64,000 nucleotides of DNA, from contig OZ241742.1 of assembly GCA_965200955.1 (NCBI GenBank), positions 1,178,001-1,242,000 of the forward strand. Reading direction: 5' to 3'. Below, one piece after another: positions 54,538-64,000 of the stretch. The DNA comes from Bin80 sp026708685 (lineage in GTDB: Bacteria > Bacteroidota > Rhodothermia > Rhodothermales > Bin80). A program made the position numbers and the translations under genes. Each line of letters starts with the position of its first letter. The stretch's first letter is position 1. The notes below the pieces were generated by a model. The model saw only the letters and a program-made list of their open reading frames with translations, was not told the DNA's origin and did not search any database.

Positions 54538-56866
54538 GCAACCCACCTGGTGTTGAGATTACAGGCCTACCTTCCAAGATCAATTCCACCACCCAATTGA
54601 CAGCTACCTTTATATTCACCGAAGAGGTGACAGAATTTATGAAAGATGATGTTGAAGTAACGGGAGCGACCAAAGGTACATTCACGGCCAAGAGTACGAC
54701 GGAGTATACTTTGGGGATTCTTCCCGCAGGTTCTGGAGATGTTGAGACCACTGTACAAGCGAATGCAGCTTCGGATGGTATCAACCTTGGACCATCTCGG
54801 TCCGTGAGTTTTACTTCTGTCTGGGATGGTGCTAATCCTGGCGTGACGATCTCTGGAGTACCTGTAAAAATTAACTCCCGAACTCCGTTTACGGCTACAT
54901 TTACCTTTTCAGAAAACGTGACGGAGTTCATCGCTGATGATGTGGTCATAACGGGTGCGGCCAAGGGCACATGGTCTGCCAACAGTGCGACGACCTATAC
55001 GCTGGTAATCACACCATCGGGTGCTCAAGATGTGGTGGTCACCATACCTGCGAACGTTGCAACCGATGGTACCAATCAAGGCCCCTCCAAAGCAGTTACA
55101 AAGACCGCCATTTGGGATGCTGACCCACCTACGGTCACCATAAGTGGACTACCAGAAAACATCTCTACCACCGATCCACTCACAGCTACGTTTACCTTTT
55201 CCGAAGGTGTAACCGGTTTTCTCTCAGCAGATGTGACTGTAACGGGTGCTACCAAGGGAACCTTTACCGCCAAGAGTTCTTCTTATACGTTAGCTATCAC
55301 TCCTACTGGTCAACAGAATGTTGACGTGCAGGTGCCTGTGAATGTTGCGTCTGATGGAATCAATACGGGGCCTCCTCGGCCTGTAACTGCGACATCCACT
55401 TGGAATAGTGAGCGAGTGGCTATCCCTTTGGTGACCACACTCCATGTGGATCAAAACATCGTTGGAGAGGGAGGTCAAGTGAAAGTTACAGCTCGGGTCA
55501 CGGGGGCATTGAATTACCCCGTTGATGTTCCACTGGTGTATCGAGCTGGGAGCCCTGAGCCTGCATTGTCATCGGATTATATCCCCGTGGACACACTCAC
55601 GATTGAAGCAGGAAAGACGACTGCCGAAGGAACCATCACCATCAAGGAAGATGATCTGGTTGAAAAAGATGAGGTCTGCATTGTTCAACTGGGTAGTCTG
55701 AATACTGCTAACCTGCGTTCGGGGAATCCTTCCTTTCAGCGTATTACCATTCAAGACAGAACCATTCGGCCGACGGTCACGATTTCGGCAACGCCTCCTT
55801 CGGTTACTGAGGGTGAAACGATCACTGTGACTGTGTCCTTATCACGAAACTTACCGAATGCAGTGAAGATTCCTTTGACCTTGAGTGATGGTACTGCCAT
55901 TGCTTCACAGGATTATACAATACCTCAGCGTCCTGAAGTGACTATTTCCGCTGGGTATAGGCAATCAACATTGGATATTTTCACGAAAGACGACGAACTG
56001 CTGGAAGAGGATGAAACCTTTACGGTGTCATTTGGAGAACTCCCACCTGTCGTAGAAGGAAGCAACCAAATTGAAGTAACCATTGTTGATGATGAAGATG
56101 CTGAAATCATCATATCTCCCAATCCAGTTGCTGTCGTTGAAGGGAGAAGTGAAATCGTTGAAGTCTCATTGGCCGCTGGCCCATCACAGGATGTAATCCT
56201 TATGATCAGTGGACATAAACCACCGTTGTTTCCTCCATCTCAGTTACAATTGATTTTTACATCAGAAAACTGGAGAGAGCCTCAATCAGTTACGCTTACC
56301 GCCGATACAGATCCAAATTCCTTCAATGAAACCATAGATCTCATCTTAACCGCGAATGGTGGTGGTTATGTTGCTTTATCTGCCCGACTGCGTGTTAATA
56401 TCACGGACAATGATATTCCCCAACTTGTGGTGGATCAGAGTTCGTTGGATGTACGCGAAGGAGACTCTGCTCCCTTGATGATTTCTTTGTCATCCATGCC
56501 CATATCAGCGACTAGGGTTACAGTTTCGCCGTCTCCGAATCAAGACCTTTCCTATTCTTTGTTACCGCTTATGTTTTCAACTACTAACTGGGAAGATCCT
56601 CAGACACTGATGTTCACAGCAAGAGAGGATTATGACTTTAAAGATGATGGCCCTCATGAATTGACTCTTTCTGCTATTGGATACACTGATCGAGAGGTAG
56701 GCGTAAAAGTAAAGATAATAGATAATGATGAGCCACAATTGAATGTTACAGTAGATGTTTTAACTCTACAAGAGGGTGGAGAAGCTGGTTTTCAGGTTTC
56801 CTTGAACGGTGAACCTTCCAACGATGTTGAGATTACTTTCGCTGGGTATGAAGAATCCCCTCTCCG

Positions 56867-56882
56867 CCCCCCCCCATTTTTT
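56867..56882 (+). repeat. Poly-C(9)-A-T(6) tract inside adhesin gene
   Basis: A run of nine C followed by A and six T within the Calx-beta part of the gene. Length change by one base here would shift the frame. It is a possible phase-variation site. A matching C9-A-T7 tract occurs at 5054-5070. Confidence 0.6.
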
Positions 56883-58517
56883 ACCATTCAATCTTCTGAG
56901 TGGAGAGAATCTAAACCAGTAACGCTGATGGCTATGGAGGATAATGAAGATTTTGAAGACGAAACCTTTAATCTGGTTTTGACAGCTAATGGGGGCGATT
57001 ATGTGAACGTTACCAAAACAGTTTCTATTACAATTAAGGATAATGATAAGCCCCTTGGGCCAGTGATTGTTTCCATTGAAGAAGACAAAATCGTCACAGA
57101 GGATAAGGAAATGATTCAGTTAGAAGTAGAACTGAGCCGTCCCACAGAGGATGTGGTTTTGGTTCAATATCATAGCAAGGACGGAACCGCCATAGAGGGA
57201 TTAGACTATACGGCATCCAGAGGGATTGTCATCTTTGATCCAAATGCGACTCGAGGTGTTATTCAGTTTGAAATTACCGATGACGGTGAACCCGAAGGAG
57301 AAGAAGGGGAAACCTTTGAAGTAAAACTTGATAATCCAAGCTCTGGTGCAATCCTTGGCCAGTCAACGGCATCCGTAACGATTTTAGATCCCAGTCCAGT
57401 GTCTACCTTAACCATTGAAGATGCCTTGGTCAACGATGATGCCCATTCGGTGAAGTTTCAGGTCTATCTCTATCCTCCGAGTTCGGAATCGATTACAGTT
57501 CGCTATCAAACCGAAGATGGTACGGCTACAGCAGGAGAAGATTATCAACCCAGTTCAGGGACCTTGGAGTTTGCTTCAGGCGTGGAAACCATGACGATCG
57601 AGGTGCCCTTACTTGATGATCAGATCAACTGGCAGACCGAAACCTTCACCATGCGTTTGGAAACATCGGAGTCCATTCAGATTGAAAAAGCCGTTGCCAC
57701 TGCAACGATCATGGATGATGGGCTACCGCTGGATACCCCCGAAAATGCACTGATTGCCTATACGATCCGATTCATGCGTACATCGGCATCGGAGATCCTT
57801 GAAGGATTAGGGTATCGATTGCGGAATCAATCAACGGTCTGTTCAGCATCCTCACGGACCGAAACAGTACAGTTATGGCATACGGCTTCATCGTGGAATC
57901 CATCCATATCCGAATTACTTAACGGATGCCATATCACCACCACGCGTGGAGCCATGCAGGTATGGGGACGCGGAGCCTACCGGAGATTTCAGGGATTTCA
58001 ACGAGAGGAAGATCAACTGAGAGTAGAAGCAGATGTATCCACCGCCATGGCAGGAGTTGACTATCGTTGGGCTTCTGGTTGGTTGACTGGTGTACTGATT
58101 GCTCATAGTCGGGGTGAGGGATCCTCTCAACCCTATAATTTGAGAGTTGGAACGAATGCCACCATGACGGGGGTGTATCCGTATCTGGCTTATCAAACAA
58201 CGACATGGGGGATTTGGGGAACCGCTGGACTTGGAAATGGACGCACAGAGAATGATACGGGATTTGAACCAACTTGGCGTGCAGGATTTGGAGCACTGGG
58301 AGTTCAGGGAAGGATGGCATACGTCCATACATTCAATCTGAGATACTACGGAGATGTGTTGATGACCTCCACAGAATTATATGACCGTAAGATAGGGGTG
58401 ACTCGGATCCGTGCAGGGATGGAAGCAAGTGCACAATTGACCAGTGGACTGCAACCGTATATGGACGCAGGTGTCCGTCAGGATGCTGGGAGTGCTGAGA
58501 ATGGGGTTGGACTTGAA

Positions 58518-58520
58518 TAG
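58518..58520 (+). other. In-frame amber codon in barrel domain
   Basis: TAG stands between GVGLE and GGGMRV in an otherwise open frame. In related barrels this place is usually Leu, so TTG to TAG is the simplest change; CAG, AAG or TGG are also possible. Confidence 0.8.
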
Positions 58521-58982
58521 GGTGGCGGGATGCGGGTGCTGATACCAGCACTGCGACTCAAGGGAGATGTACGTATGCAGAGGTTGATCATGCACACTGC
58601 CGACGGGTTTTCCGAATGGGGTGTTTCAGGATCTCTGGAGTTTGGTAGCCATAACAAAGGTGTAGGACTAAGGGTTACTCCTTCATGGGGGCCAAGTCAA
58701 CGCCGTGGAATCTATACGCAACAAACGATCCGTGATGTATTCCCGGCTCGCGAGGGCATCTATCGGACGGAAATGGAACTCGGGTATGGGATTCCCATCA
58801 AAGAAACAATGGTTCGTTCCATCATTGGCATGACAGCATTTGATCAAGGAGCCATATACCGCTTTGGCGGAGAGTTGCGATCATGGGGACAGTTGTCCGT
58901 GTCTGCTTATGGAATCGTCCATTCACATGCCACCACACCCAGAAATATTGGCATGAATCTACAAGGCGTTCTCCAGTATTGA

Positions 58983-59445
58983 TGGGACTTCATGTGGAGC
59001 CCCATTCTATATTGATAAATCTGATTTATAGTGTGGAATGTAGTTATGTCTTGATGCAAGTGAGGAGTTAGTTCTTCATGTTTGCACTGCATGATTAGAT
59101 CAGGAGTCATTTACAAAGTGTAGTATCCAACTCTAAAAAGGTGCCAAAAGTGATACAGAGCATATTTCTATAAAACGTAGAAGCTCCCGAAAGTAGGACT
59201 GCTCGTAATGATAGGGTGTACTGTTCGGATTGAGGAAGTACATAATGGCTCAGTCATTGATATAGCGGTTGATACTTCAGATTGGTGAGCAGTCACCGTT
59301 GAGGTTACAAATCACAGCAATGAATGGCAAAAGTCAGGAAATCCTTTATTGGAACCAGTAAGGATCTAAGAAGTAACAGGTCGTTGATCAGATAAAATAG
59401 ACTCATCACTTGAGGGTTACGTGATAGCCTCAATCAATCATCCTA
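58983..59445. other. Gene-poor region with a decayed frame
   Basis: At 59210-59370 a plus frame reads RIEEVHNGSVIDIAVDTSDW, stop, AVTVEVTNHSNEWQ. It looks like beta-rich coding sequence broken by a TGA. No family was recognised. Confidence 0.4.
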
Positions 59446-60234
59446 ATGAAAGGAAAAAAATCGAATACAATTTCTACTTACAATGAAAAGCTTTCTGGTA
59501 GAGATTTTTATAGTCAACTATATTCTGATTCTATAGAAAAAGAGGCAGAATGGCTCAAACGCCGATCCTACCAAACAGCAGATTCGATCTGTGCCTTACT
59601 TGAGCGTAATGATCTTACGCCTTCTAAAATTTTAGAGATAGGTTGCGGAACGGGTGCAGTGATTGCTGAATTGCAACGACGTGGAATAGCTGATTCCTAT
59701 TATGCGATTGATTATTCCAGCGAAGCCATTGAGTATGTGCATTCCACCCTTCCTGATGTACACGCTGTGACAGGGGATGTTGTTGAAAGTGCTGAATTAT
59801 TTGAAGGACAAAATTTTGATTTAGTTATTTGTGCTCATGTTTTGGAACACCTTGAGGAACCCAAACAATTCTTGAAATCTCTTCGTGGGCTCACTTATCT
59901 AAATTTTCTAGCAGAAGTTCCCCTTGAAAACCTGTTTTTTGGTAAAATCAAATCGCTTTTTCAGGATAGGGGGAACCATCCTGCCGGACATGTTCAGTTT
60001 TTTGATCAAAATAGCTTCCGAAACATATTGATTGACGCTGGACTCAATATCATGGACCAAAATTTATATGCACCAGTACTGGATAAGGACACATTGAAGT
60101 TCAGATATGGGAATGAAAGCAGATTGTACTATCTCTTTAAAATGTCTAGCGAGCATTATGGTCCAAGGTATTTAGGAGCACCATGGATTGAATATTACCA
60201 TGCACATATGAGTGTACTTTGTGGAGGAACCTGA
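59446..60234 (+). CDS. Class I SAM-dependent methyltransferase
   Basis: The 262-residue cytoplasmic protein has motif I LEIGCGTGAVIAEL at ~64-77, the acidic motif II YYAIDYS at ~85, and motif IV-like FDLVICAHVLEHLEEP at ~125-140. These fit the Methyltransf_11/23 type. The C-terminal part (FFDQNSFRNILIDAGL) is also seen in glycan- or lipid-modifying members. The substrate is unknown. It lies next to the glycosyltransferases but on the other strand, so a link to polysaccharide or lipid modification is only suggestive. Confidence 0.9.
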   Translation: MKGKKSNTISTYNEKLSGRDFYSQLYSDSIEKEAEWLKRRSYQTADSICALLERNDLTPSKILEIGCGTGAVIAELQRRGIADSYYAIDYSSEAIEYVHSTLPDVHAVTGDVVESAELFEGQNFDLVICAHVLEHLEEPKQFLKSLRGLTYLNFLAEVPLENLFFGKIKSLFQDRGNHPAGHVQFFDQNSFRNILIDAGLNIMDQNLYAPVLDKDTLKFRYGNESRLYYLFKMSSEHYGPRYLGAPWIEYYHAHMSVLCGGT

Positions 60235-60574
60235 AACAAGTGATGGAGCGGAGAGCAATCTTGGAAACCATCAGATCATGCTGGAATTCTGGTAATGTCA
60301 AGCAATTCAACTTACTCTTTCATGTGAATTTACCAGTTGAATTGACGTAATTGTTCGTAGAAATTCCCCAAGAATGAGCATTGTGATTTCTTTAAGTGAG
60401 AGTACCTATTATCCAGATATCTTGTCCCATTTTAGCTATTTTTGATACATCCCCAAGAATCATATTTCAAATGAGGGTCATATTCTCATTAGATAGCAGG
60501 TAACAAAAGATCTGGAAAATTTATCAAGGTGACTAAACCCGTAGCACGGTGCAGGGAGTAGTCACGATTAATGA
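60235..60574. other. Intergenic region between convergent methyltransferase and glycosyltransferase
   Basis: About 340 bases, AT-rich, with no recognisable gene or RNA. Confidence 0.4.
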
Positions 60575-61729
60575 TTAGGTTTTGTGGCATAACTGAGCAT
60601 ACTCGATCGCCTCCATTAATCCGTCAACCATTTGATCTACCTGTAAGTAATCTACTGCATATTGATAAGCATTTTCAGAAAAGCGGGGAAGATCATCAAA
60701 TACCGAAAGTGTCGCTAGTACTAGGGAGTTGAAGTCGTCATAGTCGTACATCATTCCGTTCAATCCAGGTGTTAAATAGGCGATTTCGGGGCTATGGTAA
60801 CGGATATCAGGATCAGGACTTTTACATGTAATCACCGGCAGTCCAAAAGAAAATGCATGGTTCACATTCAATCCGACATATCCAGGGCACACCATCATAT
60901 CAGATGCATAGATCCAAGGAGCAGAGTCTTCTAATTGAGCAAGTGCACCCAGCATAAATACGTTTTTGAGTCCTTCCTTTTGGATTCTTGAAGATAGTTT
61001 GTTACTCTCAGGTCCGTCACCAATTATGATCAGGGTTGAATTGATTTTGGTGCTTAGAACGTTGTGAAGATCCAATAAGACTTCGGGTTGCTTTTCTGGA
61101 ATGAGTCGACCGATGAACACAATGACATGACTTTTCTCATCAATACCAAGGCTGGAGCGAATATGGGTTTTCCCTTTTGAACGTAATGATTTATATAGAC
61201 TAAAAAGAGTTTTTGTATCTATGGTATTTCGTGCAACGAAACAGGATTGGGATGTAATGAAGGGGCGGATTAAATGTGCAATCTCATCGGTATAACATAC
61301 ACATCCGTCAACGCTTTTAGCTAAAGAAATACGGTATCGATCAAGTGGATTGTAACGAGAAAATCGACGATTATTGGATGAAAAGTGCCCCCATAATAAT
61401 GTGCCAATTTTTTGCCTTTTAGCAATCTTTAAGAGACAAGGCAATGAAAGAGTACGAGGAGCCTCTTCAACTAGAATTACCGCAGGATTACATGCTATTA
61501 TGGGTTGCACATTTTGTATTAGAGTTCCTTTTCTACCAATCCACCTGTTCTTCATCGGAACAAATGTATAATTTGCATTGGATGCGGAGTAGAGATCTTT
61601 AAAAGATGAATCATAGGTTTCTCCTCCGAAAACCATGAGTCCTCCGTTCAGGCGTTGATTCAAATTTTCAAGATATGCACGCTGATACTCTGCCACAAAA
61701 CGGGTAACATAGGCAATAGGACGATTCAT
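60575..61729 (-). CDS. Glycosyltransferase, GT4-like (GT-B fold)
   Basis: The 384-residue protein has a GT-B fold C-terminal domain: VIVFIGRLIPEKQPEVLLDL at ~205-225, FMLGALAQL, and the donor-binding SFGLPVITCKSPDP-like segment (E/x7/E type, here NHAFSFGLPVITC). The N-terminal half would bind the acceptor. It transfers a sugar from a nucleotide donor, in the cytoplasm or at the inner membrane face. It overlaps the upstream glycosyltransferase by four bases, so the two are one operon, likely for surface polysaccharide. Confidence 0.9.
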   Translation of the reverse strand: MNRPIAYVTRFVAEYQRAYLENLNQRLNGGLMVFGGETYDSSFKDLYSASNANYTFVPMKNRWIGRKGTLIQNVQPIIACNPAVILVEEAPRTLSLPCLLKIAKRQKIGTLLWGHFSSNNRRFSRYNPLDRYRISLAKSVDGCVCYTDEIAHLIRPFITSQSCFVARNTIDTKTLFSLYKSLRSKGKTHIRSSLGIDEKSHVIVFIGRLIPEKQPEVLLDLHNVLSTKINSTLIIIGDGPESNKLSSRIQKEGLKNVFMLGALAQLEDSAPWIYASDMMVCPGYVGLNVNHAFSFGLPVITCKSPDPDIRYHSPEIAYLTPGLNGMMYDYDDFNSLVLATLSVFDDLPRFSENAYQYAVDYLQVDQMVDGLMEAIEYAQLCHKT

Positions 61730-62904
61730 GATTGCACCAGAGTTATAATGGTTTCAAACTGATCGGTAATACGATTGATTTCAAAATTCTCCTGCGCCCA
61801 TTTTTGTGCTTTTTCGGACATAGAAGTGCATATATCTGGATGGTGTAACAAATACTTAGCTTGATGACCAAACATATCATGGTCTTCGGGTTTGGTTACA
61901 AACCCGGCTCCAGATTTGTTTATAATTCGAGTAGCAAGGTTATTCTGAGGAATCGCAGAGAGGATTGGCTTACCAGCACAAAGGCAAGTTAACAACTTTG
62001 ACGGGACGGAAAACTCACTGGCATCTTCGGTCAATAAAACTAAAAGAATGTCGGCGGAGGCATACATGGCAGGCAGTTGGTCAGGATTTTGATAGGGTAG
62101 GACGGTGAGGTTCAGATGAGGAGATTGTTTTAGAGCATCTTTCAGCCAGTCTGCTCCTTTTCCCTGTGATACCACGACTACCTGAGCCTGATCACCAAGT
62201 TGTAGACTTAAGTCAAGCAGTATGGACGGATTGTGTTTCATACTCAGCGTACCTGCATACAAAAAGATAGGAAGATCTGAAAGTTGGTGCTGTTTTGACC
62301 ACATATTCGGATCTCCATGAAAACTACTGAGTGTGCCCCAATTTTCAATGATATGGTAGCGTTCTGGAGCAATATGCAAGTTCTCAAGATAGGGTATAAA
62401 GTCATCCGTGATGGAGATGATCGCATTGCTCTTGCGTAGTAACTGCCCTTCAATCATTTGGTAAAATACCCCAATCCCAGATCCGAAAACAGGAATTTTC
62501 TTTTTTAATACCTGGGAAGTAGCAAGCCCAATTCGATCTTGTAACCAGAAAATAAATGGGATTCCATGCTTAGCACATGTTTGATGAATTCGCTTCTGTG
62601 CGTTGAGGGGAGCATTGGCAGATATGACGATGTCTGGGTTAAAGTGGAGAATTACTTTTTGGGCCAAATGTCCATATTCTAATTCCTGCTTCCACCGTTC
62701 AATGAAATTGTATTTGTTTAAGGGATGTTTGGTTTGGATCGGCAGTAAGGTTACGTCATGGGAAGTTTTTGTGACATTACGGGGAGTTGTTATGAGACTA
62801 CTGCAATAGGCATGCCCAACGGTATATCCTCGACTCTGAAGAGAGTTGCTCAGTGTAACAGGAAAGCCATAGCCTCCGAAGTCATGAATGAGTATTCGCT
62901 TCAT
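61726..62904 (-). CDS. Glycosyltransferase, GT4-like (WcaI type)
   Basis: The 392-residue protein starts with MKRILIHDFGGYGFPVTLSN (GT-B N-terminal Rossmann strand). HFNPDIVISANAPLNAQ at ~100 and IFWLQDRIG resemble the WcaI-like group. The C-terminal domain has LFLYAGTLSMKHNP and the donor motif EFSVPSKLLTCLCAGKPIL. It is cytoplasmic or membrane-peripheral. The stop overlaps the next gene's start. The donor sugar cannot be read from sequence. Confidence 0.9.
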   Translation of the reverse strand: MKRILIHDFGGYGFPVTLSNSLQSRGYTVGHAYCSSLITTPRNVTKTSHDVTLLPIQTKHPLNKYNFIERWKQELEYGHLAQKVILHFNPDIVISANAPLNAQKRIHQTCAKHGIPFIFWLQDRIGLATSQVLKKKIPVFGSGIGVFYQMIEGQLLRKSNAIISITDDFIPYLENLHIAPERYHIIENWGTLSSFHGDPNMWSKQHQLSDLPIFLYAGTLSMKHNPSILLDLSLQLGDQAQVVVVSQGKGADWLKDALKQSPHLNLTVLPYQNPDQLPAMYASADILLVLLTEDASEFSVPSKLLTCLCAGKPILSAIPQNNLATRIINKSGAGFVTKPEDHDMFGHQAKYLLHHPDICTSMSEKAQKWAQENFEINRITDQFETIITLVQS

Positions 62905-63071
62905 TGATTGTTCGTTATGGGTTAGCTCACTTAATTGTTAACTTGTTCCCTCAACAACATAGAGACGATAATGAATGACTGGCGATAAATTGGTGTATGA
63001 ACATTCATTGACATCAATCATGCTTATTGCTGATGATAAAGGAAAAATGGTGAATATCAAAGGTATGTCAG

Positions 63072-64000
63072 TTACTCTGATGGAACAAAGACGTTGATGG
63101 GATTAAAGACGAAAGACTGTTGAATCTCACTCTTTAAGTTTTCTTTATGGTGTTCGTGGTAGACATGTCCTTCGGGAATAGATATCACGTAGTAAAGTGG
63201 GCCTACCAGTTGTTTGATTCTCCAAGTCGTTAACCATCCTATCCAACTGTCTTCCGTTACATGAGGATAGCGTTGTTGACCATGCTCTCTCCATGAATCA
63301 CGATATAGAGTCCCAATGGGTTGAGTTTCGTTGATATTTATAACATGGATAGGCGAGAGTTCATACGGATCTTGAATTAGTTTTAGAGGGGCAAGTTTTA
63401 ATTGTTTTTCTATCTGTAGAACCTCTTCCTGATTATAGATTGGAAACTGCCCGGATTCAAAAAATTCAAAGGAAATTGAATGAAAATCGTTTAGAAACCA
63501 TATATTAGGAAGGAAATAAAGATAAATAACACCAGAGCCGTAACCAATTCTTTCATTATTGACCCAAGAAGAAGTGTATTCATCAATAAGCCATCGGAGC
63601 GGCTCATTCACGCCAACGAGAGAATTCATTTTGAGTTCCCATAGAAATTGAGGCTGCATATCATGAATAGTATAGTATTCTATAAGGTCATAGTTGTCAC
63701 CAACGGCGGTTTTAGATTCAAGGATATCAAAAATGTGTATGTCATTAGTCAATAAGTCATTCAAGTAGCCGTCTGATAAACCATCTCGATAGTAATGGAC
63801 TCCAGAATAACTACCCGAGGATTCCATGGACATTAAGATTGCCAAGTGTCTATTTTCCTTTACATCAAGTCCGTTGGCATAAAGCATACTCAAAATGTCC
63901 GCCCCATTTAAATCGTCAAGAAAAACATATTGAGGATAGGAATGGAAACCAGTACTAAATTCTCTAACTGCTGCATAGCGGGCTTTGTTATAGTCAATGA
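63072..64000 (-). CDS. Unrecognised protein, N-terminus beyond window edge
   Basis: The minus frame is open to the right edge, so the start lies outside; 309 residues are visible. It is rich in Tyr, Asp and Ile, with no obvious membrane segment. It contains HYYRDGLSDGYLNDLLTNDI and GVIYLYFLPNIWFLNDF, and ends FNPINVFVPSE. I do not recognise a family. It stands 167 bases upstream of the glycosyltransferase pair on the same strand, so it may belong to the same polysaccharide locus. Confidence 0.75.
   Translation of the reverse strand, partial: IDYNKARYAAVREFSTGFHSYPQYVFLDDLNGADILSMLYANGLDVKENRHLAILMSMESSGSYSGVHYYRDGLSDGYLNDLLTNDIHIFDILESKTAVGDNYDLIEYYTIHDMQPQFLWELKMNSLVGVNEPLRWLIDEYTSSWVNNERIGYGSGVIYLYFLPNIWFLNDFHSISFEFFESGQFPIYNQEEVLQIEKQLKLAPLKLIQDPYELSPIHVININETQPIGTLYRDSWREHGQQRYPHVTEDSWIGWLTTWRIKQLVGPLYYVISIPEGHVYHEHHKENLKSEIQQSFVFNPINVFVPSE

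Larger units (their letters stand above)
51741..58982 (+). pseudogene. Giant Ig-like/Calx-beta adhesin with autotransporter-like barrel, interrupted by an in-frame amber codon
   Basis: The frame codes 2413 residues if the TAG at 58518-58520 is read through; the open part before it is 2259. The N-terminus has an extended signal sequence (hydrophobic core at ~37-55, ending NSHASQ). From ~350 there are nine Ig-like modules of ~96 residues (GLPSKINTTDPLTATFTFSE; GINRGP), then about seven Calx-beta modules (VTEGETITVTVSLSR; DGTAIEGLDYTAS), and a ~400-residue barrel region resembling autotransporter barrels (WGRGAYRRFQGF; AMAGVDYRW), ending in a C-terminal Tyr. The same frame continues after the stop with GGGMRVLIPALRLKG and WGVSGSLEFG, clearly barrel. 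The stop cuts off the last ~154 residues, including the terminal strand needed for assembly. TAG is a normal stop elsewhere, so the gene is probably broken or in a decaying phase. Location would be the outer membrane. Confidence 0.85.

Noticed and set aside
58518..58520. Recoding of TAG as a sense codon
   Set aside because: TAG ends other intact genes here, such as the M16 peptidase at 15025, so a changed genetic code is unlikely.

Overview
The window comes from a bacterium of the Bacteroidota/Rhodothermota (FCB) group; a marine or host-associated habitat is a guess. The grounds are a TonB-dependent receptor with a CarboxypepD_reg-like N-terminus, two giant proteins ending in type IX secretion (T9SS) type A sorting domains, a TPR/ASPIC-UnbV lipoprotein, a formylglycine-type sulfatase, few Shine-Dalgarno sites and moderate GC. 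Gene density is high in the housekeeping blocks. Elsewhere there are long, gene-poor, decayed stretches with relics of an AAA ATPase, a group II intron, a C5 DNA methyltransferase and an IS transposase.

Layout. 1-4350 (minus): an outer-membrane receptor followed by a secreted protein cut by the left edge. 4455-8300: a doubtful ORF, a decayed ATPase with Walker A and B motifs still readable, a group II intron relic with a 34-nt domain V, a DUF169 gene and the N-terminal half of a broken dcm-type methyltransferase. 8510-15025: a TPR/ASPIC lipoprotein divergent from an M16 zinc peptidase. 15178-16546: a compact type II restriction-modification pair. 18187-30128: two giant fibronectin-type-III T9SS cargo proteins facing each other, one with an atypical subtilisin-like head, with a peroxiredoxin between them. 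30666-36227: sulfatase, aroB, htrA/degQ and fumC on the minus strand. 36323-38608: panC, a WG-repeat protein and a VOC protein. 38624-39652: a broken transposase and the C-terminal half of a dcm-type methyltransferase. 39968-44813: an inositol-phosphatase-like gene, a GH3-family ligase and the folP-cdaA-pcm operon. 45152-47051: a GAF/degenerate-GGDEF membrane protein and a small hypothetical. 47154-49908: tRNA-Leu(GAG), an intron-containing tRNA-Lys(UUU), a pyrophosphatase-like gene and aspS. 50036-58982: a peptide transporter and a giant Ig-like/Calx-beta adhesin with an autotransporter-like barrel. 59446-64000: a methyltransferase, two glycosyltransferases and an unrecognised partial gene, probably part of a surface-polysaccharide locus.

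The strongest unusual signal is at 47246-47641. A tRNA-Lys(UUU) gene is interrupted after U34 by a 323-nt insertion that reads as an IC3-type group I intron, homologous in layout to the cyanobacterial tRNA-Leu(UAA) intron and in the same anticodon position, but in a different isoacceptor. Also notable are an in-frame amber codon in the adhesin barrel, the two methyltransferase halves 31 kb apart, and the pair of modular T9SS proteins.
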